Of a stretch of 64,000 bases of DNA, positions 1 through 12,200 are shown piece after piece. Position 1 is the stretch's first letter. Every line of letters begins with the position of its first letter. The DNA lies in NCBI RefSeq assembly GCF_000499845.2, contig NC_023751.2, positions 34,346,309 through 34,410,308 on the forward strand, read 5' to 3'. This DNA comes from Phaseolus vulgaris (taxonomy: Eukaryota > Streptophyta > Magnoliopsida > Fabales > Fabaceae). The notes beneath the pieces were generated by a model. It was not told the origin of the DNA. It worked only from the letters and a program-made list of their open reading frames with translations, and made no database searches. Both the position numbers and the translations under genes were made by a program.

Positions 1-1680
1 TGTTATAATAGAATCTCCTTTATCATTATAAAGACAATTTGTTATTTAAAATGTTCAAAATATATATATATATATATATATATTATTTTTATTTTTATTT
101 TTTTATTTTGCTAGTCAATCTTAAATGCAAAGATATTTTTGAAGCTAGTATTGTATCAAGTTTTTGGGACTATCCCTAATAGTTCTAAAGGAAGGTAAAC
201 ACAAAGTTCTACTTATTGATTACTTAAAAGAAATGTTTATAAACCAAATAGAGAATTGTAATGCAATTTTTGAGAAAAAAATATATTTCCTACCATATAA
301 TTTCATACAAAAAGAAATAGTAAGAAATTAGTATTTTATTAGAGTGACTAGTTGGCGAAAACCATTTAATATTTTATGATACATTTAATTCTTCAACAAA
401 TACTTTCTCAATCAAATTAAAAATCAAAAGATAAAGTTAGCTTTCTAAAAGAACAACACTTTTTTGTAAGCTTATCCATTTATTCAACAAGATGTAACCC
501 AAATATTTTTTATTTTAAGTTGAAACATGAAAAGTCTTTATTGCACATAATATTTGTGTTTTCTACTTAAAAAAAATGCTATAAGGATTACTTTAAGCAA
601 GTAAAAAATGACTTAGAAAATATACTTATAACTTGTAATAAAAATTGACTGTTTACCAAAGTTTCTATGGTAAAGACTAGTATGTGTATTCTTTTATTAT
701 TTATGTCAACTAACATTATATTTCAAACATTTAGCTTTTACAAAGGTTTTTGAAATAAAATCTTTTGTAACTATATGTTCTTTTTTTAAACTTGTTTTTT
801 ATATTGTTTGATAAACTTATGAAGCTAGTACCCTTAAAAAAAATTCCACAATCAACATTTTGATAACATGATAATTTTAATTTCTATTTATCTTTAATTT
901 GTATTTGTCTTCTTCTTGTGAGTCATTAATCTTCTTACATAGTGTTATCCCATTATCTAGCAATATTTTATAAATGTTCAATTATCTTTGTTTTTAATGA
1001 GTTGAACTAATCAAACACTTTCTTTTTATCATGATTACATCTCGAATTAGTCGAAAATTTAATTTTTTATAAAAATAACAAAATCGAGTCAATCCATTAT
1101 TTGTTTTTTTTTATTGTATTAGATATTAAAATTGACAACACTAAATTTCTACCTGATTCATAAAGTAACAAAAACTATACATAAATAATTTATATACATA
1201 AATAATTTATACTTATTAATAAAGAATTCTAAAAAAACTAAATAAAAATCTATTATATCAATAAAAATATTCTTTATAAATAAATTTAAACTTAATAAAC
1301 TTAAGATCACATGCATTCATAATAATGTCTAACCTAAGAAGTTTATAAAAGAAAAATTTAACCAACTCAATTACACCCTTAAATTGTATATCATTTTATA
1401 TTTTATATTTAATCTAAATTAGTAACTACACAATCATGTGTTATATTTACTTTGGATTAAGATATAATGATTGTGTTATATTTACTTTGGGTTAAGATAT
1501 ATTTATATGAGTAATTTTGGAATTCAGAAAGGAAAAATAATGATCTAGATGACGTAAGTGTGTCCAAATAAAAAAGAATAAATAAAAAGGGAATAACATG
1601 TGGATATTGAATAATGAATATTGAATATGCATCATATCATGATCAATATTATAGATTGTACAGAATACTGCTAAATGTTA
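1..1680. other. Spacer and upstream region of the ELF4-like gene
   Basis: AT-rich sequence with no supported gene. It holds a TA microsatellite (about 60-84), a 19-bp tandem pair near 1177-1212, and a 35-bp tandem pair at 1437-1501. A TGACGTAA bZIP-type ACGT core lies at 1550-1557, about 130-150 bp upstream of the likely leader. No clear TATA box was found; A-rich sequence at 1564-1590 is the only candidate. Confidence 0.5.
1437..1501. repeat. 35-bp direct tandem repeat in the ELF4-like promoter
   Basis: The unit beginning TGTGTTATATTTACTTTGG starts at 1437 and again at 1472, with one obvious substitution in the core (GGATTAAG versus GGGTTAAG). Each copy carries TTAAGATAT. It lies about 200-250 bp upstream of the presumed transcription start. 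Confidence 0.85.
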
Positions 1681-1727
1681 AGACACAGCAGGGTCCAAGC
1701 GTGAGCGTCACTGTCAAATCTTACGTT

Positions 1728-1835
1728 CTCTCTCTCTCTCTTCATTTCTCAGAGAGAAGAATTCATACGACAGCCTTCACTCCAGAGATTCCATTCAAGC
1801 TTCCATCTTTATCACTCTCTCTCTCTGGGTCTACC
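1728..1835 (+). repeat. CT/GA tracts in the 5' leader of the ELF4-like gene
   Basis: Two pyrimidine-rich CT runs (about 1728-1742 and 1815-1828) and a GAGAGA stretch (1751-1757) lie in the presumed first, untranslated exon. Such Y-patches and GAGA tracts are common near plant transcription starts. Any role here is inference. Confidence 0.6.
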
Positions 1836-1874
1836 TTCTTTTCTTCTTTCATTCTCACCCAAAAGGAAAATAAA

Positions 1875-2883
1875 ATGTTTCGGTTTACCAAGGTAAGATT
1901 TTAGAATGATAATGCTGTAATCAGCATTACTCTTAATGAACTACGCCATATTTTGACTGGAAGAAGTTTTAATATATTGCAAGAAAAAGGGTGAATTTTG
2001 CTCTCTGCTCGCTTTTGGGTCGCGCATTGATTTTCAGCTTCATTTTTTTTTTTCATGTTTCGCTGTTGTTTTTCTTCCACCTGGTCCAAGGTTGGAGATG
2101 CGTTAGAACATGGAATCATTAAACACGGTTTTTGTTTTTTTTTTTTTATTTGTTGTCCTTCGATTTCTGTTACTAGATATTGTGCTGCTGCAGGTTAAAT
2201 TTTGTTGTCAATTGGAGATTGTTAAACGGGGTTTTGGTTTGGTTTGGTTTGGTTTTATTCAATGAATATGCGAGTTGGTCGAATTTGGTCAATTATCTTT
2301 GGCATCTTGGACGGTTGCTTCTTTTGTTTTTGTTTTTCGTAATTTTGTTTAGAAAAGGTTAATGATGTTGTCTGTGTAAGCAGTACCTTCATAGCCTCAT
2401 ATTATCATCTACAATGCATCATTGACTGATTTTTTTTTAGTTTTTGTTTTTGGGTCTTTGAGCTTTGGGTAGCTGTTTCTGAGTACAATATAAAAAAGTT
2501 CCCTTTTACGGAAATGGGATCTGCTTTTTCCCAACTCAAAAAAAAAAAAGAATAAAACTGATTATTAGAACCTATAATAATAGTAGCAATATGCTAATAG
2601 TCTGATTCCTCTGGAAAAGGAACTCATGGAGGTCATGATTTCTCCTACACTGTTTGTTGTCTCATCTGAGCAAATGCCATAAACTATTCCAAAATTGGTC
2701 ATGTTTTGTCTCTCTGTTGTGGTTAGTGCAGGCCATTGCAGATAGGGGATATGATTATTAGTATGGATAAATTTATTAAAAAATGACTATTTTTGTATTA
2801 TTTTTATGTATACTAATAGGACTTTCTCACCCTTTGTTATATCTTCTCATCTCAGTTTTCACATGCTGCAGGCCTGGTTCTGA
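1875..2883 (+). promoter_or_regulatory. Spliced upstream ORF of nine codons in the leader
   Basis: An ATG at 1875 opens a reading frame of six codons in leader exon 1. It continues after the 1893-2871 intron for three codons (Ala-Trp-Phe) and stops at TGA 2881-2883, 33 nt before the main ATG. The peptide would be MFRFTKAWF. It exists as such only in spliced RNA. It appears to be the only AUG in the leader upstream of the main start if transcription begins after about 1680. Confidence 0.5.
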
Positions 2884-2916
2884 CTTGAATTGGCTTCTTG
2901 AGATTCAAAGAGAGGA

Positions 2917-3261
2917 ATGGAGGGTGACACATTCTCTGGCCTTGGCGATGGTGCTCAGATTGATGCCAAGATCATGCAGACATTTCATAAGAGCTTTGTT
3001 CAAGTCCAGACCATTTTTGACCAGAACAGGCTACTCATCAATGAGATAAACCAGAACCATGAGTCTAAGGTCCCTGATAACCTCACCAGGAATGTAGGTC
3101 TCATCAGGGAGCTCAACAATAATATCAGAAGAGTGTATGACTTGTATGCTGATCTTTCAAGTTCCTTTACCAAATCCATGGAAGTTACTTCAGAGGGGGA
3201 TTCGAGTGGTGGTGTGAAATCAGATGGGAAGGCAGGCCACAAGAGACACAGACCTGTGTAG
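2917..3261 (+). CDS. EFL3: ELF4-like protein (DUF1313), EFL3-type
   Basis: This 114-residue protein belongs to the EARLY FLOWERING 4 family, small nuclear proteins of the plant circadian clock. ELF4 itself binds ELF3 in the evening complex with LUX. The DUF1313 core spans about residues 14-90 and includes the stretch FDQNRLLINEINQNHES (34-50) and GLIRELNNNI (61-70), which are predicted helical. The C-terminal tail (91-114) is Ser/Gly/Lys-rich and basic at the end. The length fits the family (about 110 aa). The ATG at 2917 is the first in exon 2 and matches the family N-terminus MEGD. The sequence is closer to the EFL3/EFL4 subgroup than to ELF4 itself. Whether this copy is rhythmic or acts in the clock is inference. 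Confidence 0.92.
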   Translation: MEGDTFSGLGDGAQIDAKIMQTFHKSFVQVQTIFDQNRLLINEINQNHESKVPDNLTRNVGLIRELNNNIRRVYDLYADLSSSFTKSMEVTSEGDSSGGVKSDGKAGHKRHRPV

Positions 3262-3424
3262 AGAGTTTGTTTCCCTGTGATTCTTTTCCTTGGTGAAGAA
3301 GTACAAGAAGTGTTGAAGGGTAGAACACAAGATTAGAAGATTCTGTAGCTGAAGAAGCTCTATTGTATTACAGGACTTTCTCTAGCACATCACTTGTTCC
3401 TTATATTCCAAATAAAAAAAAATG

Positions 3425-6400
3425 ATATATTGATTTTTATCTACAATTCTCTCAATTGTTATTTGTAACCATGTAATTTGGGATCTAATAGAAATCTAGC
3501 ATGGTTGTGTTGTGCAACTAATTCAATCATGCTGCTGTTGTTCAAAGTGCAAATAAGAAAGTTTTTCATTTTTTAACTATTTTTTTTCTTTGATCCTGTC
3601 ATGGAAATGTAATTTAGTGATGAGCTAGATTGTTTGAGACTGAGGTATATCTTTCAGCTTTCGTTAACTTTTTCTCTTTGTCAAATGGAGCAAGAGGGTC
3701 TTCTTAAATCTTTGTTCATCATTCCTTTTGATGGGAACCTGTCATCATACCTTTATTCCCTTTGCAAGTTCAACCCAAAATGTTGTTCTAGTTCTCACTT
3801 TAGCTAATAGCTGAAATTGAGAAGGGGTGGTAGATACTGTTTTAGGTTCATTCCCATGTAACCAGAGCTTCTTTACTGAAAAATACTGTTCCTGATTTTA
3901 ATATTCCTTTGTGTCCTTGCGAGTGTAAGACTGGGAAGAGTACACACATACACTAATACATGTGCGTGAAGATGCCCTGAAACAGTGTGAAAAAAGCAGC
4001 TTTAGTCTATCTTTTTGGTTCCCAATCACACATCACCACAGGAACAGAATCTCAGATAAGAAACGATGTGCTTTTGACATCAATTTTTAATCTTTATACC
4101 AAATCAATGGTATTGGCTGGGAACTTAAAGTATTATATATGGACAATGATGTATCAACACCTATTTGTTAATAAATACTCAGACACAAAGAAGTAGGAGA
4201 AATAAGTATCTACATGATATGATAAAAAAATATAAATCAAGGTGTCTACTGTTGAATTATCTGAAAATTATTATTCAAACTAACATCTACAGTGTCTGGA
4301 ATCAGATATATACAAAGAATAATGATCACAACCCTTGGATATCCCCAAGTGGTGACAGAGAAAATATGATATGATATGAAAGAAAAATGAAAAATAAAAG
4401 GGTGAATAATGAAAGTTAAAAATGGAATGTAAAAAAGCCAGAGTTGATACCAAAATACAAATAATGGCCCCAGCAACAAGACAAGGGACCCAAAGGTTCT
4501 CTCTTTTGGGATGAAACTGAACTTCTCCATGCTTATCCCTTCCTTCCGAGGTTCTTACTCTTTTACTGTTCAATTATTTCCCTTCTCCATGCTTTCTATT
4601 CTGCAATTGTTTTAATACAATGCATATGCATGATAACTGATAAGATGCATGATAGAAGAAAGAAAAAGAAAAGTGAATATAAATAATCATTAAAACTGTG
4701 CAATTTCTGTTTTCATTTTCTATGTAAAAAGTTTAGTTGAGTTACATTTCAGAAATAAATACTGCTATACAAACACCCAATAAACAAAAAACATCTAAAA
4801 CATTCTTAATGATGTGATTCATGATACACTATTTTATTACATAGTAAAAACTGAACAAAGAAAAATCTTTTTTAGTGAAAGTTAAATGGAAGGTTGTTGT
4901 GATTTAAAAGGTGTGAATATACTTTTTCTAGGTAGCTGATTTGATGACAATCTGCATCAAATTATAATTAGAAACAAAAATAACCTTTTGCTCAAATGTG
5001 AATTCTAATTATAAATAAAGCAATTTTCACTGATATATTGTAGTATGCTAAGGATGTATTTTAGTTTGTGAAAGTAACATTTTTAGAATTTAAGGTTTAG
5101 GATTTACCATAAAAACTCATCCTTTTCATTAACAAAATTCTTACTCTATCTGAAATTGAAACTTATGAGCATAACATTTACCTACTGTACCAAATTTTGT
5201 TAGTATTTCTCTTTTCATTCCACTGATGCAATAAATGTGTACTGAAGGAGAAACCTCATAGTTGATAATTATCTGGCTTGGATTTCTCTCTCTCCCTGAT
5301 TGAGCAGATGTCTTTGTTGAAGGACCCTGTGAGTGGCAGCCTAATTTCCTGATCACAGTACAGTGGCCCACATGAGTGATTGCTGAAAATGGCCTGTTTC
5401 TGGTTTAGATTTTGCTCATTGAAAAATAGTACCTTTTCCTTATCTACAAAATTGATCCCTCTGTCCGTACCCTATACTCACAATTCTTCCACCATCATCT
5501 CTGTGACCATACCCTCACACCATTTCTTGGCCTTACACTCAACAAATCCAATGTTAACTTATCATAATCATAAGCCTCTCATATGCAATACTTTTTTATC
5601 ATCACTTCACTCTCTTTCAAAGCTCACATGTGAAATTTTCCTTTTCCTGTTACACATTCTTCTAGATTTGTTATATCAGAAATGTCCTTTGTTTGACTAG
5701 TTTTCTCATATTATGAGATGAAATCAAAATTTTCCTGCTTATCTTATTGATTATTGTACTAAAAAACTCACTAGTTTCTTGAACAAAGGAGGGAGAATGA
5801 TTATATCAGTAACAAACAGACACATCTTGGGTGGCATAACTCTATGTAGATGTGTTAATGATTAACCTAAACAGTGGAGATTAAAAACTAAATGGTTGGG
5901 AGAGGTTTTGGGAAGTGTGCCAAAAAGGGTTATGCATGCTAATGGCTATGAAAAAAATGAGATATAAAAAATGGTTTGGTCCCTACACAGGCCAAGACAA
6001 ATTAAACATTGTCTAGTACATAACATGTGCAGTGGGAATCTACTTTTGCCTTTCTTTCCCTTTGTTCCTTGCATTTCCAGCAAATAGGTTGGAAAGGAGG
6101 CCATCTCTAGTTTGCCCTAATAAAGCCATTTTATAATAATAATGCAACCCAGTGATATCTACATCATTGGTTGGACCAATCACACTAATTCCACTATAAT
6201 AATCATCATAATAATATTCCACGCCCCATGCCGCAAAGGTGTTTGATTATATGACTAAATGACACTAACAATAATTTGATGGTTTTAGTAAGTTTGTTAT
6301 CCTCTTTTTAAATCAAAACATGGCTACATTTAGTTGGTGGTTCCAAAAGACACACAGATTTATCAAAATTGTATACTTTTAAGAATATTGATAAACTTTA

Positions 6401-8410
6401 TGACGTTGACCTCCCTTAGTGATCCTCAAAGGTTCCCAAATTATGTTTTTAGGGTTTTATATTGGAGGGTCTTGTGCAAAGATCATATATACCTATATAT
6501 ATTGGAAAAAAATTTGTGGTTTAAATAAATAAATAATATGTTTACATCTATCCATGTTTTTTTCATTTCTTAAAAAATTAATAATTTTTTACAGCATAAT
6601 TTTTTTCCAATTAAATAGGAAGATAATTCTCAACTTTTTCCCTTATTTTTATTCATCCAAACAGCATATATTATTTTTCATTATATTTTTCTTGTATTTT
6701 TATTATTCATATTTTATTCCTCTTAATTTCATTTATAAACAAACAAATATTTTTTAGGAAAAGAATTCACTCTTTGGCATGAGATGCTTCATCCATGTTC
6801 TTTATAAACTTTTTTTTTCTTTCTCCCTTCAACCAAAGTGAAAAAGTTGCTCACGCTTAATTTTTTTTAACCAAACAAACTCATTTAAGTCTCACGTTTA
6901 CACAACAGAAGTCATATAATTTTTTATTATAAATTATTGAAGATTTATATTAATTAATAGTATGACCAAAGCAGAATATATGATAAAAAATATTTTGTCT
7001 TATCTTTAACATAGAACATTTTTTAATAAGATTACAAGAACAATTCAGTTAACTTTTAAAAAAATATATTAATAGATAAATTAATCTTTATTATTAATCA
7101 CTTTTAATTTTTTATTACTTCTTGTTAATATAAAACAAAAAATAATCATATTTAATAAAAATAAATACTTTATAAAATGAACAATAATTTTTAAGTGTGT
7201 CTAACAATAATCAGAAAGAGTAATTTTTTTATTTTTAAATTAAAGTAGAGAAAGACACTACCAACACTTTCTAGTGTGACAATATAATTGTGTGTGAATG
7301 CTTAATTAAATCATTAAATCATACATTGGATTTGCTTACTTCTTCAATCCATACATGTTTTTTTTATATATAAGTTTTCCCTTAATTATAACTTCAACGT
7401 GGGCGTCTAATTCCATTAATAGGTTCAATTTGCAACAAATTATATATTGTCAGTTTTGACTTTTGGTATTTTAGGGTATATAATATATTACTTCTTCAAG
7501 TATAATATTTTAAAGAGATTTAATTTATTTATTTAATTTTTATTTTTAAATTTGAAGATAATATTTTTTTTTTTTTGTCATTTATATGTTTACCCTTTAC
7601 TTAATATTTAGTTACTTTACATATATTAGGATAAAGTAGTCCATTCGAACATCTTTGGATAAGATATGGAATAAAAACTATGTATAATGACGGATTTATG
7701 TCATTCACTAAGATTTTTAGAAAAGAGTCACTGCAGTTAGATTAATGGGCTATATAAAACTTTGTAATTAAAAAATTTATGAGAAATTTCAAAATAATTT
7801 TTGGATTTTTTTTTTTCACTTTTCTTTCATAAGATTTCATTTTATCATGTTCTTTAGTTTCATGCTTAATTTTTAGAATTAGAAATTTCTTAACAATTGA
7901 TATCCGCTTGAACAATCGTTTACAGCAGATGCAAATATTCAAGCGATGAAGAATATTGAAGAATGTTAATCGGTGTGCATGAATTCTTGATTCATGGAGC
8001 TAATAGTCAAAAATACATTAACAATTTCTTTAAAAGAAACAATGCAAAAATTGTTAAAACAATAAATTATTGAATAACTCACAGTTCAAATGTAGATTCT
8101 GCCTTATATGGTGAGCATCATAATTTTTTTTCCTTATGTTTGTGGAAGAAATTTTAGTTAGGATTGATTTTTCTCATTATAATAGAAAAATGTTAATCAA
8201 TGAATTTATTAATGTGATAATTATTTCTAAATTGATAATAAACATTAAGAATTCAAGGTGAAACTTATCATTATTCATTTGGAGGGTCGAACTTTACAAT
8301 GGTACACAACTCTTTAAAATCTTTTTCTGTTTCGTCTTTGTTATTGTAGGGTCATTACATTAAGCAGTTGATTGAATGTGTTTGGTGACGTATGTGATGA
8401 TCTCGTAGCA
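3425..8410. other. AT-rich spacer, no supported gene
   Basis: About 5 kb with only short ORFs lacking any recognisable domain, and many A/T runs. No tRNA-like, rRNA-like or conserved protein signal was seen. Scattered ORFs of 60-106 codons (for example 5380-5700) have low-complexity Leu/Ser/Phe composition and are treated as chance. Confidence 0.5.
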
Positions 8411-9480
8411 TAATTGATGAGGTTAAGACAAAAATATTATGTAAGGGACTATTATGAGAAATTTAATTCAATTATCATCATATTGAATATGTTTGAAAAG
8501 TATATTTTGAGTAGCTTTTTTGGAGGTCTCAGTGCAAATGATGGTTTGTATGTTTCAACCAACTATAATTCACAGACATCTTGTGGCTTCCTTTAGGTTA
8601 TTGTAATTTGGTGTTGGAAATTGAGTGGTTGGTCGTATTAAGAGACATCACTTGGAATTTGATAAGCTAATTATGGACTTTAAGAATCATGGAAAAAGGC
8701 ATGTGTTGAGGGGAGCAACATCAACTAATGTTAAAAAAAAAAAACAACAACAATTGCATAAGGCTTTAACGAAGGGAGTTCATCGATCCACAATGCAAAT
8801 TTGCATTGGTGAGGATAATATATTGCACTCTTTGACTACTCAGATGGAATAACCCACCTTTCCAGTAGAAATGGAATAATTATTGCATGAATTTGATGAT
8901 GTGTTTCAAGAATAATCTTAATTACCATAATATTAGGCATGATCACAAGATTCCTTTGATTCAAGGACCAAATCCACTGAATAAAAGGCCTTACTACTAT
9001 GCTAAGAACCATTAAGGTATACAAGTTTGTCCAAGAATATTTGAAATATGGAGTTATTCAAGATAGCAACAATCCATATGCAAGCACAATAGTATTAGTG
9101 GGAAAGAAAGATGAATCTTGGAGAATGTGTGTGAACTATAGAGATTTGAACAAGGATATTGTGAAGAACAAGATTTCAATCCCTATGGTAGATGACATGT
9201 TAGATAAGATGAAATGATCTACAATATTCTTGAAGATTGATTTAAGGACTAGGTACAATCAGGTGATGATGGATCTTACAAGTGTGTAGGACAACATTCG
9301 AAATTCATGGAGGGCATTACGAGTACGTGGTGATACCCTTTGGCCCTTTAAATGCCTACTTCTTAGGGTCTCATGAATATAGTGTTTTAGCAATTAAGGC
9401 GTTCATCATTTTTCGTTCCACTAGTATTGAACATTGTAAAATTTGTAATTTTAGGATCCTTAAATCCCTTGTAGACACCT
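8410..9480 (+). pseudogene. Degenerate Ty3/gypsy pol fragment (protease-RT linker to RT)
   Basis: Short ORFs in shifting frames together resemble a chromoviral-type gypsy polyprotein. 8414-8596 has a gag-like YYEKF patch. 8605-8720 matches the linker upstream of RT (LEIEW, then KLIMDF and HVLRG). About 8885-9000 holds LLHEFDDVFQ and HDHKIPLIQGPNPLNKRPYYY. 8999-9217 is the RT start with VLVGKKDESWRMCVNYRDLN. 9282-9345 is the RT palm segment leading to PFGPLNA. Frameshifts and stops separate all blocks, and the YVDD active site is not reached. No LTRs could be paired with it. It is a dead, truncated copy. Confidence 0.8.
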
Positions 9481-11212
9481 AGTTTATCAATTTTTTTTAT
9501 CACCTCTTGTGATCTTTATTCCATCAATTCTGAACAAAAAAAAAAAAATCCTTCCAAATGGTTCCATTAATAACAATTTTCACTCGATTGATCTTGGAGT
9601 GAATAACTCCTTTCTTCAGCTTTATGTTAGGATAAAAGGTCTTTACTAAATCTGGATAATAATATCCATCCATCTCAACAAACTTATGTAGCCTTTGATT
9701 TTCTAGTAATTCCTAAAAAGTGAAGTCATTTCCCCTAGACCAATTTATGTTAATATACTTGTGAGTAATCAAACATCGATCCTTTCTTTATTTTTTAAAT
9801 AAAACTCTTACATCAAGGTTAGAAATCCACCTTTCCAATGTAGTTGGTCGAGATTATGCTAATGCCTTGCCATTGTTCTTTATAGTAGTACATTTTATTC
9901 TCTTTGGTTGAGAATAAAAGACCATGTTTATCATATAGGATGCGAGAAAGAAGGCAAAAGAGACAAACAAAACTTAACTTTTTAGAGATAAGCAACAATG
10001 ATGGTGTTGTAGGCTAAAAGATAGGAAAGAGATTCAACAAACCTTAAAAAAACTCTTGAACATAGATGTCTTTTACAACCAGAAAAGAGTAAGGCAAGGA
10101 TTTCTTAACTTCTAGAAAACTTCCAAAACAAGTTAACCAATGATTTTTGGTACTTTTTGGGTCCTTTTGTACAAGTACTTATGTGATTTTCCTTGAAAAT
10201 CTAGATAAATTTCCCATTTACACGTGTTAGATGTATGTTACTTTTTCATACAATAGAAACAATTGGATAGTATTTTGAAATTTAAAAAGATTTTGTTAAT
10301 CTTTTGTTTCTTTTGATATTTATATTTAATTCCAACCCTATCCATTACACATTTTTTTTGAATTGAAGAGGATCTATACTTGAACTTTCCATTATAAACT
10401 TTGCAAGCATTTTCAAAAAGATACTCAATTTTGCTTTCATGAGTCTTGTAACCTTCTCAGTGTGAAGCTTTAACTTGAGAGGTTAATGCACAATTACAAG
10501 AGAAATTATAGTGTATCATTTCTAAATCGTTCATATTAGTTTTTAGTTTTTCATTTTTCTTTTGTAGTTATTTCAACCTATTCTCAAATCTATGTTTTCT
10601 CCCTTTTTATTATTTGAGAAAGATAACTTTCTAGCTTCATCATTGAAAGCATCCAATAACTACTCATAGTTAGACTCACCTTCAAAATCATAAATATTTG
10701 CATTGATATATGGTTCTACATCAGCTAATAAGCACAAATTGACATTTTCATCACTTTCATTAGTGCTTATTGTTGTGCTTCTTGTATTATTTTCCTAGGA
10801 ACATAGTATTTGTTTTCTTCTTCAACAGTTCCTTGTACTTCTTTTCTTCAACATGTTGTTTCAAGTTGTTTCAAGTTAAGAAAAAGGACAATCAAGTTTT
10901 ATACGACAAAATTTACCATATTTGAAATACATGTATTATTAGAAAAGAGTTCTTATTTTTGTTTCTTAGAAATCTTGAAAATTCTTTAGAATAAGGTTCC
11001 ATTATTGGAATGGTTTATTTTTCTTCTTCATCTATAAATTTTGTTCTTAATGTTACAACTTTAACTTTTATACTCTTTTCCCTCTTTAGAGTATCTTCAT
11101 CCTCTTTATCTTTCATTTTTCCAAATTCAAACTTACATCTCCTCAAATTAAAAAAAAAAATGTTATTGTTCTTGTAAGGGCCTAGAAGCAAACTTCTTAT
11201 TCCTTGATTCAT
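9481..11212 (-). pseudogene. Degenerate Ty1/copia-type (SIRE-like) gag remnant
   Basis: Read on the minus strand, 11212-11015 encodes an acidic/basic gag-like stretch (KMKDKEDEDTLKREKS). About 10935-10880 retains a broken zinc knuckle (GKFCRIKLDCPFS). About 10765-10620 has the acidic segment found in SIRE-type gags (NESDENVNLCLLADVEP, then LLDAF after a stop). 9930-9490 contains EMDGYYYPDLVKTFY, a motif I associate with plant retrotransposon proteins but cannot place exactly. Many stops and frameshifts are present. It lies tail to tail with the gypsy fragment to its left. Lineage assignment is tentative. Confidence 0.55.
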
Positions 11213-11229
11213 TGACTTATCGGTCTTCC

Positions 11230-11600
11230 TTCTCGGCGTGAACTCTCGATATGGGCTTTTGACTTTAGGTTTGATACTCTTCTATTTTGGACTTGGGCTT
11301 GGATATGACTTCAGGACTCTCGCTTCTTCTGGGCTAGGTCAACGGATCTCACGGTTCTCGGTCTCCTCTCACGGGTGAGTGTGTGTATCTGCAAGGTGCT
11401 CTGATGCTAAAGTCTGAATTGGTCTTAGTTAATTATCAGATAAATTCACTCTCCTTACCTCTTGAGTTGTTCATCTATTTATAATGTTCTCTTATTGGGC
11501 TCAAAACCTGTTTGGGTTTTTCCTTTTTGTACCTAATATTTATTAAACACACACCTACACATTTGGGTCTATTTTATGGGCTCTTTGCTAAAGTAACTAA
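11230..11600 (-). repeat. LTR remnant, minus orientation
   Basis: On the minus strand a TATA box (TATAAATAG at 11483-11475) lies about 65 nt upstream of GACTTTAGCATCAGAG (11415-11400) and then CCTTGCAGATACAC. This order matches the R/U5 signature seen in the gypsy LTR at 58.3 kb. Ends and target duplication were not found. Confidence 0.5.
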
Positions 11601-11739
11601 TTTAATATTATTTATTTATTTTTAACTTTCACTCAACCTTTCGATCAAACCTTTTGGCTCACCTTTCGGCCTAGACAATACAATTATCATATTAATTAAG
11701 ATAAGATCTTTAAACTTGAAGGTTGTTGTAGCATCATAG

Positions 11740-12200
11740 GCCAAACCCGATATTGCATATAAATAGGTCGTGTACCGATATTCATATTTAAAGACATTAA
11801 TGTTGTATCAGTGCAAATCAAGGGATCCTGTATAGTCAACCTTAAATAGGAGGAGACAACATTTATTATTGAATTAATGCAATAATAAGACCAGATAGAA
11901 GGAGAAAGGGGAGAACACTACCATATATAAGGGAAAGAAAACAACTCACATAACACACAACAAGAAGTACTTTCAACTCATATTTTACACTATACTCATC
12001 ATATTTTATGCTCTTACTAACTTGAGCGTCAGAGTATCTTCTGCAAGTGGAGCCCCTTCATTTCCTTGAAGCCCATGAAATTTACAAGGGTACGATTAAG
12101 TGATCATCTCGAAGTTTAACCGAACTCAACTGGATGTTTTAAGTTTGAGATCGTTAATACTCTTGTTTAAAACAATTGCTATCACCTTGTCAAGTTCGAT
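11740..12200 (+). repeat. LTR remnant, plus orientation
   Basis: A TATA box (CATATATAAGG, about 11922-11932) is followed by CTAACTTGAGCGTCAGAG at 12017-12034 and CTTCTGCAAGTGGAGCCCC. This is the same R/U5 signature as the remnants at 11.4, 16.97 and 18.6 kb and the Tat-lineage LTR at 58.3 kb. Borders are unclear. It lies in inverted orientation to the preceding remnant. Confidence 0.55.

Larger units (their letters stand above)
1690..3420 (+). other. ELF4-like transcription unit with leader intron (1893-2871)
   Basis: The inferred transcript has a noncoding first exon ending at 1892 (AAG followed by GTAAGA) and a 979-nt intron with a TGCAG acceptor at 2867-2871. A second exon holds the whole coding sequence. 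An AATAAA at 3411-3416 is a fitting poly(A) signal about 150 nt after the stop. The transcription start is not visible and is placed only by the end of the leader-like pyrimidine-rich sequence. Confidence 0.6.

Noticed and set aside
131..139. Evening element (AAAATATCT, reverse strand) upstream of the ELF4-like gene
   Set aside because: Perfect match, but over 1.5 kb from the leader and in very AT-rich DNA where such words occur by chance.
1614..1904. 96-codon ORF over the ELF4-like leader
   Set aside because: Ser/Leu-rich translation of CT tracts that runs into the intron; leader context and family length argue against coding.
5380..5700. 106-codon ORF in the spacer
   Set aside because: Low-complexity Leu/Ser/Phe composition, no domain, no splice or promoter context; chance ORF in AT-rich DNA.
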